Positions 1-8,724 of a stretch of DNA of 64,000 bases are shown here, in pieces. Positions within the stretch are counted from its first letter, which is position 1. Every line of letters starts with the position of its first letter. Under the pieces are notes generated by a model. That model was given only the letters and a program-made list of their open reading frames with translations. It ran no database searches and was not told the DNA's origin. The stretch is taken from NCBI GenBank assembly GCA_004555725.1, contig SFHC01000004.1:124001-188000 (forward strand), written 5' to 3'. Source of the DNA: [Eubacterium] saphenum. GTDB lineage: Bacteria > Bacillota > Clostridia > Peptostreptococcales > Anaerovoracaceae. A program made the translations under genes and the position numbers.

Positions 1-388
1 TGCCCTTGTTCCGTATAAACTGCTGAAAACCAGCATTGCCCGCCCGCGCCCGAACCCGGCGATGTGGCTGGTTGCTGAACACGGATACAGCTTCCCGAGC
101 GGACATTCTATGAACGGTATGATCTTCTATGCTATGCTGATCTTCCTGATCCAGCGCAGCAATCTTTCGCGATATAAGAAGAACGTGCTGTCTGTGGTTT
201 TCGGACTGCTGATTCCGCTGATCGGGTTTTCGCGTCTGTTCTGCGGTGTCCACTACGTCAGCGATGTTCTGGGCGGCTTGAGCATCGGCCTTGCGTGGGT
301 GCTTCTGTTCTCTTGTCTGATCGACCTTTGGCGGCAAAAATCAGCCGGCAAGAATAAAAGTCGGATTTCTTACAAAAAACATGCGTAA
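1..388 (+). CDS. PAP2-family phosphatase, C-terminal part
   Basis: The gene is open from the left edge (frame of base 2), so its start lies outside the window. The residues visible carry all three PAP2/acid phosphatase signature motifs: K-x6-RP just before the first in-window Met, then PSGH, then SR-x3-G-x-H-x3-D. The last segments are hydrophobic, as expected for a membrane enzyme that removes phosphate from lipid phosphates such as phosphatidate or undecaprenyl diphosphate on the outer membrane face. The substrate cannot be told from sequence. It ends in a basic Lys-rich tail. Confidence 0.88.
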   Translation, partial: ALVPYKLLKTSIARPRPNPAMWLVAEHGYSFPSGHSMNGMIFYAMLIFLIQRSNLSRYKKNVLSVVFGLLIPLIGFSRLFCGVHYVSDVLGGLSIGLAWVLLFSCLIDLWRQKSAGKNKSRISYKKHA

Positions 389-410
389 AACGCGCCAGTT
401 ACGGTATAAT
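382..410 (+). promoter_or_regulatory. promoter of the rubredoxin gene
   Basis: A perfect TATAAT (405-410) lies about 70 nt before the rubredoxin start, just after the PAP2 stop. No good -35 box sits 17 nt upstream, so the call rests on the -10 box and its position. Confidence 0.4.
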
Positions 411-480
411 AACATTAACGTTCCTGAAGACACAGGAACTGAGCATCATTAAGATCAACGATCTCAATAAGGAGGAAACT

Positions 481-639
481 ATGATTTACGTATGTGACAC
501 ATGTGGATATGAGTATGACCCTGCAAAAGGTGATCCGGATAACGGCGTAGCACCGGGAACAAAGTTTGAAGATCTTCCGGATGACTGGACATGCCCAGTA
601 TGCGGCGTTGGCAAGGACGAGTTCTCCCCGAAGGAGTAG
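481..639 (+). CDS. rubredoxin
   Basis: This 52-residue protein has the two rubredoxin iron-binding knuckles, C-D-T-C-G near residue 5 and C-P-V-C-G near residue 38, with the conserved Tyr/Asp/Pro-rich stretch and D-W-T before the second pair. Rubredoxin is a one-iron FeS4 electron carrier of the cytoplasm, used in anaerobes by superoxide or peroxide reductases and other redox enzymes. The start follows an AAGGAGGAA ribosome site. It is transcribed alone, between its own -10 box and a terminator, so no partner is indicated. Confidence 0.96.
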   Translation: MIYVCDTCGYEYDPAKGDPDNGVAPGTKFEDLPDDWTCPVCGVGKDEFSPKE

Positions 640-713
640 TTTCAAAAGACCTGCAGGCGTGCAGACGGCCGTGAAACGGTCTCATAACAGTATTCTGAGT
701 GATAGAAAGAAAA

Positions 714-750
714 GGAGCCTGTGCCTCTTTTAGGCATAAGCTCCTTTTTT
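714..750 (+). terminator. intrinsic terminator after rubredoxin
   Basis: GGAGC...TGCCT pairs with AGGCA...GCTCC, followed by six T residues at 745-750. It may also serve the gene converging from the right, which ends at 829. Confidence 0.8.
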
Positions 751-828
751 AGTGCGCCGCAGACGACAGGGTTTGCAGGATTGATTATTACGCCGTGCAA
801 AGCGCACTGGTGCGGTACTTACAGCTTT

Positions 829-1704
829 TCAGGGTCTCTGTTTCAAAACCAGCTCTCGAAAGACCGGTTCTTTCATCTGCACGCCGATGTTCTTGATGCA
901 GGTCTGTCCGGCAATGCGTGCTGTTCCGCGCATTTTAAGCAGTGCCTGGGTGAAATCCAGCGTGTCTGTCTGATGATCGCGGTATTCTGCGTATCCGGTG
1001 TCCAGCAGAGCATAGGTGAACTTGGGGCAGAGCAGAAGGATGTTCTGGCTGTGTATGGTGTCAGATACGGCCTGGATAAAGTCCGCCGTAAAGTCTTCCA
1101 TGATTTTTTCTGTCATGCGAGGTCCGAGAATAGACGGCGCGCCGGCAGAGTCGGAAAGAATCAGGATATCCGCTCCGGCGTCCTGGACTTTCTCTGACAG
1201 GAGACAGAGGTCATCCTGCAGTTTTTTCAGAACCGCAATCAGTGAGTCATAATCCTTCCGATAGGCCTTGAAGATGTATTTTACATCGATCAGAGAATTC
1301 AGGATGGTAAACGGGCCGGTCAGCTCGTAAGCGGTGATTTCTCTCTGTTGTTTCAGCATCGACAGGGCGGCAAGCGTTTCCTGCAGGCGCGGTGTCTGCA
1401 GATTCAGCTTCGGAAGCTGCAGAAGCTCCTCCATGGACTGGCAGACATAGCTGCCGGCGCGCGGCCCGGTTTTGTCATCGCCCAGGCGGATTGAGGCGCC
1501 GAGAGCCTCGGCTTCGATGGTGCGGCAGAACGGAAGAAGGCAGAACGATGCGCCGTCATGATCTTTGACTGCTTTTGACAGCATGGCCAGGCTGTCTCTG
1601 TGACAGTAGGCGTCCGGAAATTTCAGCGGAAGATCCCGGGTAATCTCTTCCTGGATCCCGACCGAATTACCGTAGGTGCATTTAAAATCTCGAATGGTGT
1701 TCAT
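829..1704 (-). CDS. UroD-superfamily methyltransferase-like protein, lacking the zinc motif
   Basis: The 291-residue protein resembles the uroporphyrinogen decarboxylase/MtaA-CmuA superfamily (E-A-E-A-L-G-A near residue 65, a T-G-P-F loop near residue 130, G-A-D-I-L-I-L-S-D near 180). It is shorter than the neighbouring paralogue, and where that protein has His-x-Cys this one reads L-L-C-P-K, so the zinc site used to activate a thiol acceptor seems absent. It is the last gene of a cluster with a corrinoid protein and a second UroD-like enzyme, which points to corrinoid methyl transfer. It may use a different acceptor (for example a tetrahydrofolate-type substrate) or be a non-thiol partner; this is inference. 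Confidence 0.7.
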   Translation of the reverse strand: MNTIRDFKCTYGNSVGIQEEITRDLPLKFPDAYCHRDSLAMLSKAVKDHDGASFCLLPFCRTIEAEALGASIRLGDDKTGPRAGSYVCQSMEELLQLPKLNLQTPRLQETLAALSMLKQQREITAYELTGPFTILNSLIDVKYIFKAYRKDYDSLIAVLKKLQDDLCLLSEKVQDAGADILILSDSAGAPSILGPRMTEKIMEDFTADFIQAVSDTIHSQNILLLCPKFTYALLDTGYAEYRDHQTDTLDFTQALLKMRGTARIAGQTCIKNIGVQMKEPVFRELVLKQRP

Positions 1705-1796
1705 GCGTCTGCCTTCTTTCCTTTTCTGATCGTTTGATCATTGCTTTGCCGCCCGGAATCTGGTTCCGGCCTTTGGCGATTCTATTCTTTAAACTT

Positions 1797-2897
1797 CTAA
1801 TCCTCACTGTTCAGCAGATCAGTGTCAATCGGATACCGGCCGAAAATACGGGCGGCGTCCATCAGCGCAGTCATGTTTTCACGAGGTGTTCCGATCGGCA
1901 TCTGGCAGCCTGAGGTGAGGGTAAATCCGCATGGAGAATCCCAGGCGTCGCGGATGCAGGCCTTTGCAGAGCGCAGGACATCCTGCGGTGTGCCGTAGCG
2001 CATGACATCGACCGGCGGGACATTTCCCATAATGGTCATCTTATCTCCAAGTACTTCTTTTGCTTCAATCAGGCTTTCGCAGTTATCCAGACTGAATCCG
2101 GAAATTCCAGTGTCGCGCAGATCTTCCCATATCTTTCGGCTCGTGCCGCAGATATGCAGTCCGCATCCGGCGCCCTGGCTCCTGATAAAATCGATGTTCT
2201 TCTGCAGATATGGAAGCGAGAACTCCTTGTACTGCTTTTCATTGATCAGGGAAGTGGAACTGACCGGGTCGCAGAATCCGATGCCGATGCCCATGTCGAT
2301 GACGCGTTTGATGTAGCGGTTATTGTTTTCCACAATGACGTCCAGAAGCTGGTGGATCTTTTCCGGCGCCTTGATCATGCCGATCATCAGGTGTTCGGTT
2401 CCCATCACCATGGCAGCGATGGTGAACGGCCCGGTGACACTTGCACTGATCGGAACGGTCTTGCCCAGTTTCTCTTTGACCATCTGCAGTCCCTTCAGGA
2501 TGATCGGAAGGCGTCCGTCCTTATCCACATCCACCAGTTTGGCGCTGTCGATGTCCTTCAGGCTTTTAATCGCCGGTTTTGCCAGCTGAGAGATGTTGTT
2601 GTCAAAGTACCGGATCTCAGACCCCATGGCTTCTGCCATTCCGCGAAGCGTGGTAGAGAGACCGGCGCTGTCAGAGTGAAAGTGCTCCTGCAGGTAAAGC
2701 TCCAGGTCGCACATCATTTCTGCGGAGTGATAATATTTATCGATGGACATGCCCATCAGCGGCGCCATCGTTTCTCCGGTGTCCAGGCTGCAGGGAATGC
2801 GGTCAACTTCTTTTCCCTGTGCGTACAGTGTGGTTCTCTCCAGCGCTGTCAGTTCATCCTTTGGCACTTCCAGTCCGTGAAGATATTGTTCGATCAT
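1797..2897 (-). CDS. UroD/MtaA-family corrinoid methyltransferase
   Basis: The 366-residue protein belongs to the MtaA/MtbA/CmuA branch of the uroporphyrinogen decarboxylase fold. Those enzymes move a methyl group between a methyl-corrinoid protein and a thiol or other acceptor. The zinc ligands expected of the branch are visible: His248-x-Cys250 (H-I-C-G) and Cys331 (S-G-C-Q-M-P). A GTG lies in frame upstream at 2918 but overlaps the ribosome site, so ATG 2897, preceded by AAGGAGGAAAGA, is the better start. It begins 10 nt after the corrinoid-protein gene ends, so the two are surely co-expressed. The methyl donor is unknown, because no MttB- or MtaB-type donor enzyme is present in this window. 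Confidence 0.85.
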   Translation of the reverse strand: MIEQYLHGLEVPKDELTALERTTLYAQGKEVDRIPCSLDTGETMAPLMGMSIDKYYHSAEMMCDLELYLQEHFHSDSAGLSTTLRGMAEAMGSEIRYFDNNISQLAKPAIKSLKDIDSAKLVDVDKDGRLPIILKGLQMVKEKLGKTVPISASVTGPFTIAAMVMGTEHLMIGMIKAPEKIHQLLDVIVENNNRYIKRVIDMGIGIGFCDPVSSTSLINEKQYKEFSLPYLQKNIDFIRSQGAGCGLHICGTSRKIWEDLRDTGISGFSLDNCESLIEAKEVLGDKMTIMGNVPPVDVMRYGTPQDVLRSAKACIRDAWDSPCGFTLTSGCQMPIGTPRENMTALMDAARIFGRYPIDTDLLNSED

Positions 2898-2907
2898 TCT
2901 TTCCTCC

Positions 2908-3555
2908 TTAGTGAACACCCATCATTTCTTTAATTTTCAGTACAGCCGCATGCGCGTTCGGCGTATACGCGTCCGCGCCGATCAGATCTGCAAATTTCTG
3001 TGAAATCGGACCGCCGCCGATCATAACCTTGTATTTATCACGGATTCCGCGGTCTTTCAGTTTGTTTACAACGGTGCGCATGCCTTCCATGGTTGTGGTC
3101 ATCAGAGTAGACATGCAGATCAGGTCGCAGTGTTTTTCCTCCGCTGTTTCGATGAAACTGTCCAGCGGAACATCTTTTCCGAGGTCGTAGACTTTGAATC
3201 CGGCGGCCTCACACATGATTTTCACGAGGTTTTTTCCGATATCGTGCGTGTCGCCTTCCACAACGCCGATGACCATGCTGACCGGCGTTTCCAGCGTCTC
3301 CTGTTTGATATGCGGTTTCAGAATATCAATGCCCGCGTTCATCGCGAAGGAAGAGGTCATGACCTCCGGCAGAAAATATTCTTCACTCTCAAACAATTCG
3401 CTGACACGGTTCATGCCGTCAATCAGTCCTTCACGGATGGTTTCTGACGGATCAATGCCGGCATCCAGGGTCTGTTCGCAGAGGTCTTCCACAGCCTCGT
3501 CGTCCATGTCGACGACATTATCGCTTATTTCCTTGAAAAGTTTTTCTTTGTCCAT
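2908..3555 (-). CDS. corrinoid (B12-binding) methyl-carrier protein
   Basis: The 215-residue protein has the two-domain layout of MtaC/MtbC/MttC carriers: a helical cap domain (about residues 1-90) and a Rossmann-like B12 domain with the D-x-H-x2-G signature at Asp102-x-His104. His104 is the expected lower cobalt ligand. The usual Ser/Thr-Leu and Gly-Gly motifs follow (M-S-T-L; I-G-G-G). It would carry a methyl group on cobalamin between a donor-specific methyltransferase and the UroD-type enzyme encoded next. AGGAG precedes the start. It is first in the three-gene cluster, which begins after the terminator of the upstream antiporter gene. Confidence 0.92.
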   Translation of the reverse strand: MDKEKLFKEISDNVVDMDDEAVEDLCEQTLDAGIDPSETIREGLIDGMNRVSELFESEEYFLPEVMTSSFAMNAGIDILKPHIKQETLETPVSMVIGVVEGDTHDIGKNLVKIMCEAAGFKVYDLGKDVPLDSFIETAEEKHCDLICMSTLMTTTMEGMRTVVNKLKDRGIRDKYKVMIGGGPISQKFADLIGADAYTPNAHAAVLKIKEMMGVH

Positions 3556-3620
3556 AATGTCACACTCCTATGCTGTATCTGTCCGGGACAAAAGGTAATA
3601 TCTGCAAGGGTAAAAATATC

Positions 3621-3661
3621 AGGAAAAGCGGAAACAGCTGAATATACGCTGCCTCCGCCTC
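3621..3661 (-). terminator. intrinsic terminator after the nhaC gene
   Basis: On the minus strand GCGGA..CAGC pairs with GCTG..TCCGC (3628-3638 with 3648-3658) and T-rich sequence follows. It separates the antiporter gene from the methyltransferase cluster. Confidence 0.65.
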
Positions 3662-3696
3662 CTTTGTATTATGCTTTGTCAATATTGTAACATCGG

Positions 3697-5154
3697 TTAG
3701 TCGAGATGATCAGGATCTTCTGATTCAATTTCTCTATTCTCGGCTTTAATCTTCTTAACTTCTTCCACTTCACTTTCCGCGCAGTCGTAGTCCCAGTTCC
3801 ATGGGTTCTTTCTGGTAAATCCGTCAGCAAACGGGATGAAAATGGAAACCAGGGCGACAACGAACAGGATCATGCAGTACCAGACGTACGGAACGATATT
3901 GGTCGGGTTCAGTGCTGCCGATCCTTTCAGATATGCATTTGCAAGTGACATGCACATCAGGATCTGCGCGCCGTAAGGCAGGACACCCTGCAGGCAGCAG
4001 GAGAAGATATCCAGAAGGGACGCGGTGCGTCTCGGGTCGATCTTATACTTAGAAGAGACCTTCTTAGCCAGAGCTCCGACAACGACGATGGATACGGTAT
4101 TGTTCGCAGTCGCGCAGTCAATCAGAGAAGTCAGGAGAGAGATTCCGACCTGCGCGGATTTCTTTCCTTTCATGACTTTCTCAAGCTTTTCCAGAAGCCA
4201 GTTGATTCCGCCGTTGTGCATGACGATCTCCGCCATTCCGGCAACGAGCAGAGTCAGGAAGAATACCTCGTTCATGCTGGTGAAGCCTTCCCAGACTTTC
4301 TGGGCAAAGGTGAAGACGGTCAGCTTTCCGTAGCACATACCGATGATACCGGCCATGAAAATTCCGATGGTCAGGACCAGGAATACGTTCATTCCGATCA
4401 GGGCCAGAACCAGAACCGCGATGTACGGAATAACTTTAATAAAGCTGAAGTCCAGGCTCTTCATGGCGACGATAGTTTCCGGACGGCCAAAAATCAGAAG
4501 CAGAATAATCGTAACGATTGCTGACGGAAGGGAAATCAGGAAGTTCATATGGAACTTGTCTTTCATTCCTACGCCCTGTGTGCGGGTGGCCGCGATGGTG
4601 GTGTCGGAAATCATGGACAGGTTGTCTCCGAACATCGCTCCGCCAATGCAGGCGCCGATGACCAGAGGAATACTCAGATGTCCCTTGTCAGCAATTCCGA
4701 TGACGATCGGGATGATTGCGCCGACAGTTCCCATGGATGTTCCGGTAGCGGTACTCATGAATGCGGCGATAATAAAGATGCCGGCAGCCAGGAAACGCAC
4801 CGGGATAAAGGTCAGTCCCATATTTACCGTAGCGTCTCTTCCGCCCATTGCGGCGGCAACACTGGAGAACGCGCCTGCCAGGATGTAAATGATCAGCATG
4901 GTAATGATGTCTTCCTTACCGACGCCTCTGGCAAAGATGGAAAACCGTTCGCCCAGGGTTCCTCGGGTCATGGCAAATGCAACCAGCACAGCGACGAACA
5001 TCGCGGAAACAGACGGGAACTGGTAGAATGCCATAGCGACGCCCTTCGCCTGCAGGAACAGGCCCGCGCCTAGATAGATGATGATGAAAACCAGGAAAGG
5101 CAGAAGCGCCGCGCCGCTGCTTTTCTGTTTTCGAAGGTCATGATTGTTACTCAT
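3697..5154 (-). CDS. NhaC-family Na+/H+ antiporter
   Basis: This 485-residue integral membrane protein has about 11-12 hydrophobic segments and the sequence style of the NhaC family (T-A-T-G-T-S near the middle; G-A-C-I-G-G-A-M-F-G-D-N-L-S; a D-C-A-T-A-N-N-T segment). Members exchange cytoplasmic Na+ or organic anions against protons. ATG 5154 follows GAAGGAG; an upstream in-frame ATG at 5190 has no ribosome site. The tail is charged (Glu/Lys-rich). It lies in the same direction just before the corrinoid cluster, so it may supply ion balance or bring in the methylated substrate, but a terminator lies between them. Confidence 0.85.
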   Translation of the reverse strand: MSNNHDLRKQKSSGAALLPFLVFIIIYLGAGLFLQAKGVAMAFYQFPSVSAMFVAVLVAFAMTRGTLGERFSIFARGVGKEDIITMLIIYILAGAFSSVAAAMGGRDATVNMGLTFIPVRFLAAGIFIIAAFMSTATGTSMGTVGAIIPIVIGIADKGHLSIPLVIGACIGGAMFGDNLSMISDTTIAATRTQGVGMKDKFHMNFLISLPSAIVTIILLLIFGRPETIVAMKSLDFSFIKVIPYIAVLVLALIGMNVFLVLTIGIFMAGIIGMCYGKLTVFTFAQKVWEGFTSMNEVFFLTLLVAGMAEIVMHNGGINWLLEKLEKVMKGKKSAQVGISLLTSLIDCATANNTVSIVVVGALAKKVSSKYKIDPRRTASLLDIFSCCLQGVLPYGAQILMCMSLANAYLKGSAALNPTNIVPYVWYCMILFVVALVSIFIPFADGFTRKNPWNWDYDCAESEVEEVKKIKAENREIESEDPDHLD

Positions 5155-5200
5155 AAAAAACTCCTTCACAATTGCATATTCATTTAACATATTCCGGCGG

Positions 5201-5220
5201 CACTATGCATTTTCATAGTG
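5201..5220. promoter_or_regulatory. inverted repeat upstream of nhaC
   Basis: CACTATG and CATAGTG arms separated by 6 nt lie about 50 nt before the nhaC start. This looks like an operator or a leader hairpin; no regulator gene is adjacent. Confidence 0.4.
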
Positions 5221-5959
5221 TTCGCACTACTAGCGTATCATAAAACACAAGAAAATGTGATAGGGGAATAAATAGTATTTATCAATAAATCAGAATTGTA
5301 AGAGAGAGAATGGGCATACTGTGCATAAATATCAGTACAAGCTTGCCGGATTTTGTCGACTATTTTTAAATGATAATCATGACAATTAATGTTTGTTGTG
5401 GCAATCTACAAAAAATAAAAAATAGCTAATTGAAATAATTACGAATATGCATATTCAATCTTTTTATTATTATTCAGACCTTACAAAGAAGATGGATGAA
5501 ATTTATTATCCTTTCGAGATACTGCCAGAAAGACTACAGGTTGTGCAAGTGACCATATATATAAATAACAATATAGGCTCTGTCACAATACAATGATGTA
5601 TGATTGAAGGTGCACAGGCATGAATCCGAAAAGTATTTCAGCATAACTGGCAGATTAATGAATCTATATTTAAAAGTTGAGAATGGGATGGGCGTTTTAA
5701 AAGAGATATTGTGTGCAACACATAATAATACAGCTATAATATTGTGGTTTATACATAAAAAATATTGTACTAAAAACTGTAATTTATTGATTTCAGAAAA
5801 GTAAGTGACTATACTATAGAACATAAAGATGGTCAGTTGGAAAGGGGTAATGACCGGCCATTGAATTGAACGTTCAAAGGGGGTTTCTATTAACGCGTTC
5901 CGGATATTCCTCTGCAGCAGATGGAATGCCGAAACAAAAGAAGGATGGGAGATGTTATT
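5221..5959. other. A+T-rich intergenic region between divergent transporters
   Basis: About 740 nt without a convincing gene. The short reading frames here lack ribosome sites and resemble no family I know. Near its right end are a GGTCA/TGACC hairpin (5831-5855) and a perfect 12-bp palindrome TTGAACGTTCAA (5866-5877), about 85 nt before the symporter start. Both could be regulator sites for that gene. Confidence 0.5.
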
Positions 5960-7414
5960 ATGAGCAGTATATCGACACGAACAGCCGGCAGCGGCGGGAT
6001 CGTTCTGAAAGATCCTTCCACGTCCGCAGCAGCTGAGAAGAAAACAGCCGGACGATTTAATTCCCGTATCGGTTATATTATGGTCGCGGCCGGCGCTGCA
6101 GTCGGCCTGGGAAATATCTGGAAGTTCCCGTATCTGGTCTACGGAGACGGCGGAGGAACCTTTCTGGTTATTTATCTGATTATCGCCGTGCTTCTGGCAA
6201 GACCTCAGGTAACCGTAGAGTCAGCCATCGGACGGCACAGCCGGGCAAACCCGATCGACGCTTTTGGAAAGATCAACCCGCGCTGGAAATTTGTCGGCGC
6301 GATCAACGTACTCTGCACGACGATGATTTGTTTTTACTATATGATTGTCAGCGGATATATTCTGAAATACACCATTGTATTTTTCACCGGTGCCCATTTC
6401 GGAGCCGATAAAGAAGCCTTTTACATCAATTTTATTTCGAAACCGATTGAACCTTTGATTTACGGGGCAGTCATCATCGGATTTACAACGGTCGTCCTGA
6501 TGACGGGAATTACCAAGAAAGTTGAGTCGTTCTGCAAGTTCCTGATGCCGGCCCTGATGATTCTGCTGGTGGTATGCGGAATCTGGTCTTTCGCGACATC
6601 GGGCAACCCGGTGGCGGGTCTGAAATTCTATTTTGTCCCGACATTAAGTAAGCTGACCTTCGGAACATTTGCGGACGCGTGTATGCAGGTGCTCTTCTCT
6701 GTAGGAATCGGCTGGGCGATTTTCATCACTCTGGGCGCCAGCGTCGGGGACGACCATAACCTCAGAGCCGATGCTAACCAGATTTCCTTCTTTGATACTC
6801 TGGTTGCGGTTCTCGCCGGATTTGTCATCATTCCGGCTGTTGTGGGATCCGGTTCTCAGATGACTTCCGGACCGTCTCTGATCTTTGAGGCCATGACGAC
6901 AATCTTTGCCAAGCTGCCGGGAGGCAACATTATCGGCGGACTGTTCTTCTTGTCCGTACTCTTTGCCGTACTCTCCTCATGCTTCACGTTTGTTGAGATT
7001 CCGGCGATGACTCTTTCCGAGAAAGCGCATATTTCACATAAAAAGGCCTGCGTAATTGTAGCAGTCGTGCTGTACATCGGCGGAATATTCTGTTCGCTGT
7101 CACAGGGAAACGGCCTGCTCAGCGGAGTCAAGATTCCGTGGCTGGACGCGAGCCAGGGCATTGTTTACTACAACATCTACAACTGGATCGACACCTTCAC
7201 CGGCTATATTCTTCTGCCGCTCGGCACGTTCCTGACGACCATCTTCGCCTCTCATGTCTGGGGATATAAGAACATGGAAGCGGAGCTGAAGAAGGGCGGC
7301 GGCAGGCCGATTTCCAGATATGACAAGTTCACGATGGGCATTCTGGACCCGATTATTGCCATTATTATCATGGCGCACGCGTTCGGTGTGGATACCGCGC
7401 TGGGACTGGCTTAA
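5960..7414 (+). CDS. neurotransmitter:sodium symporter (NSS) family transporter
   Basis: The 484-residue membrane protein carries the NSS first-helix signature (A-A-V-G-L-G-N-I-W-K-F-P-Y at about residues 46-58) that forms the Na+ and substrate sites in LeuT. About 11-12 membrane segments follow. Bacterial members import amino acids or related amines with Na+. ATG 5960, after GGGAG, is preferred over the in-frame ATG at 5921, which lacks a ribosome site and would add a non-membrane Arg-rich head. It precedes a TauE/SafE permease gene in the same direction, with a strong hairpin between. The methyltransferase cluster on the other side suggests a methylated amine or amino acid as substrate, but this is only context. 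Confidence 0.9.
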   Translation: MSSISTRTAGSGGIVLKDPSTSAAAEKKTAGRFNSRIGYIMVAAGAAVGLGNIWKFPYLVYGDGGGTFLVIYLIIAVLLARPQVTVESAIGRHSRANPIDAFGKINPRWKFVGAINVLCTTMICFYYMIVSGYILKYTIVFFTGAHFGADKEAFYINFISKPIEPLIYGAVIIGFTTVVLMTGITKKVESFCKFLMPALMILLVVCGIWSFATSGNPVAGLKFYFVPTLSKLTFGTFADACMQVLFSVGIGWAIFITLGASVGDDHNLRADANQISFFDTLVAVLAGFVIIPAVVGSGSQMTSGPSLIFEAMTTIFAKLPGGNIIGGLFFLSVLFAVLSSCFTFVEIPAMTLSEKAHISHKKACVIVAVVLYIGGIFCSLSQGNGLLSGVKIPWLDASQGIVYYNIYNWIDTFTGYILLPLGTFLTTIFASHVWGYKNMEAELKKGGGRPISRYDKFTMGILDPIIAIIIMAHAFGVDTALGLA

Positions 7415-7514
7415 TTCCGGGTGCTGCGACAAAATACGATGTGCAAGAGAGAAAATAAAAATGTGTATTCACTCGTTTATACGGGATCTGAATGACAAAG
7501 CATATCAATATTAA

Positions 7515-7550
7515 CCGGGGCGCGGCTGAGTGGTTCCCGCCGCGCCCCGG
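7515..7550 (+). other. strong GC hairpin between NSS and TauE genes
   Basis: A perfect 12-bp stem, CCGGGGCGCGGC with GCCGCGCCCCGG, encloses a 12-nt loop and lies 23 nt before the downstream start. No T-run follows on either strand, so it is more likely an RNA processing or stability element, or a weak terminator, than a standard terminator. Confidence 0.6.
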
Positions 7551-7572
7551 GACAGAAAAGGGGGCATGGAAA

Positions 7573-8499
7573 ATGGATGCGAAAGTTATACTCAAGGCAC
7601 TGTGTATCATTGGTTTTATCTTTGACGCGGTTCTGGTCACTGTCAGCATAAGAAAAAGACGGAAAACGGAAGCGGGCAGAGAAGAGTTCCAGAAAGAAAA
7701 GAAGTATGTTAAATGGAATGCACTTGTCAGCTTTATCTCCAACTTCTTTGATACGCTTGGAATCGGCTCCTACGCGATCGCTTCTTCCATGTACAAACTG
7801 AGAGGTTCTGTAGATGATATCAATGTTCCGGGCGTGCTGAACGTCGGCGACGCGTTCCCGGTGTTCTGTGAGGCCTTCCTGTTCCTGGGTCTGGTCGATC
7901 TGGATCCGGTTACTCTGATTTCCATGCTGGTGGCAGCGACCCTGGGTTCTGTACTGGGAGCCAACGTCGTTACCAAGTGGAACCGGACTATGGTCCGCTA
8001 CGCCATGGGTATCGGTCTTGCGGCGCTGGGAATCATCATGGTATGCAAGCAGAGCGGCATCGGGCCTTTCGGAGCAACCGGAACGGCGACCGCGCTGCAT
8101 GGATCCAAGCTGATCATCGGCGTTGTCTGCAACTTTGTTCTCGGCGCTCTGATGAATATCGGTGTCGGTCTTTACGCACCGTGCATGGCGCTGGTCGCGC
8201 TTCTGGGCATGAACGTCCAGGCTGCTTTCCCGATTATGATGGGAAGCTGCGCGTATCTGATGGGATTTGGAAGCACTCCGGTATTTGTCAAGCAGGAGCG
8301 TTATGATATGGTAGCGGTTATTACCAATGCGACGATCGGATGTCTTGGTGTCATTACAGCGTATGTGTTCGTCAAGAGCCTGCCGCTGAAAATCCTGACT
8401 TGGCTTGTAGCAGCTGTTGTACTGCTGACGGCAGTCTTATTCCTGAGAGACGGAATCAAGGACACCAAGATGAAAAACGCATCTGTTGCTGCAGCATAA
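7573..8499 (+). CDS. TauE/SafE-family permease
   Basis: The 308-residue protein has about eight hydrophobic segments and matches the TauE/SafE (sulfite exporter) family, including a duplicated small-residue-rich pattern such as L-G-S-V-L-G-A and M-N-I-G-V-G-L-Y-A-P. The family exports or imports sulfur-containing or small organic anions. The start at 7573 follows GGGGGCATGGAAA; the longer frame from 7492 would have to translate through the hairpin at 7515-7550 and has no ribosome site. It probably forms a unit with the NSS gene. Substrate unknown. Confidence 0.8.
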   Translation: MDAKVILKALCIIGFIFDAVLVTVSIRKRRKTEAGREEFQKEKKYVKWNALVSFISNFFDTLGIGSYAIASSMYKLRGSVDDINVPGVLNVGDAFPVFCEAFLFLGLVDLDPVTLISMLVAATLGSVLGANVVTKWNRTMVRYAMGIGLAALGIIMVCKQSGIGPFGATGTATALHGSKLIIGVVCNFVLGALMNIGVGLYAPCMALVALLGMNVQAAFPIMMGSCAYLMGFGSTPVFVKQERYDMVAVITNATIGCLGVITAYVFVKSLPLKILTWLVAAVVLLTAVLFLRDGIKDTKMKNASVAAA

Positions 8500-8604
8500 C
8501 TGCAGAAACACGGTATATCACCGTGATGCTTATAAACTTGAAGATTTTACCTATAAATTGTACTTTGATCTTTTGGATCGTTAATAAAACTCCCATTTGG
8601 CAGA

Positions 8605-8639
8605 GGGGCGTGCGTCTTACGGCGTGCGTCCCTTTTCTT
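8605..8639 (+). terminator. intrinsic terminator after the TauE gene
   Basis: Bases 8605-8616 and 8621-8632 pair over 12 positions (four G-T wobbles) around a TTAC loop, followed by TTTTCTT. The two arms are also near direct repeats (GGCGTGCGTC). The T-tract overlaps the -35 box of the next promoter. Confidence 0.6.
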
Positions 8640-8666
8640 GACGCCGGCGATGACACTGTTTACAAT
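8638..8666 (+). promoter_or_regulatory. sigma-A type promoter
   Basis: TTGACG (8638-8643), 17-nt spacer, TACAAT (8661-8666). It lies about 60 nt before the nucleotidyltransferase start. Confidence 0.75.
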
Positions 8667-8724
8667 GAGAAAGGCAGAATGCGGACTGTTTCCGCATCGT
8701 ATTGTATAAACAGGAGCAATAGAA

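Noticed and set aside
5534..5824. Short overlapping frames on both strands in the nhaC-NSS gap
   Set aside because: Very A+T-rich, no ribosome site, no family resemblance.
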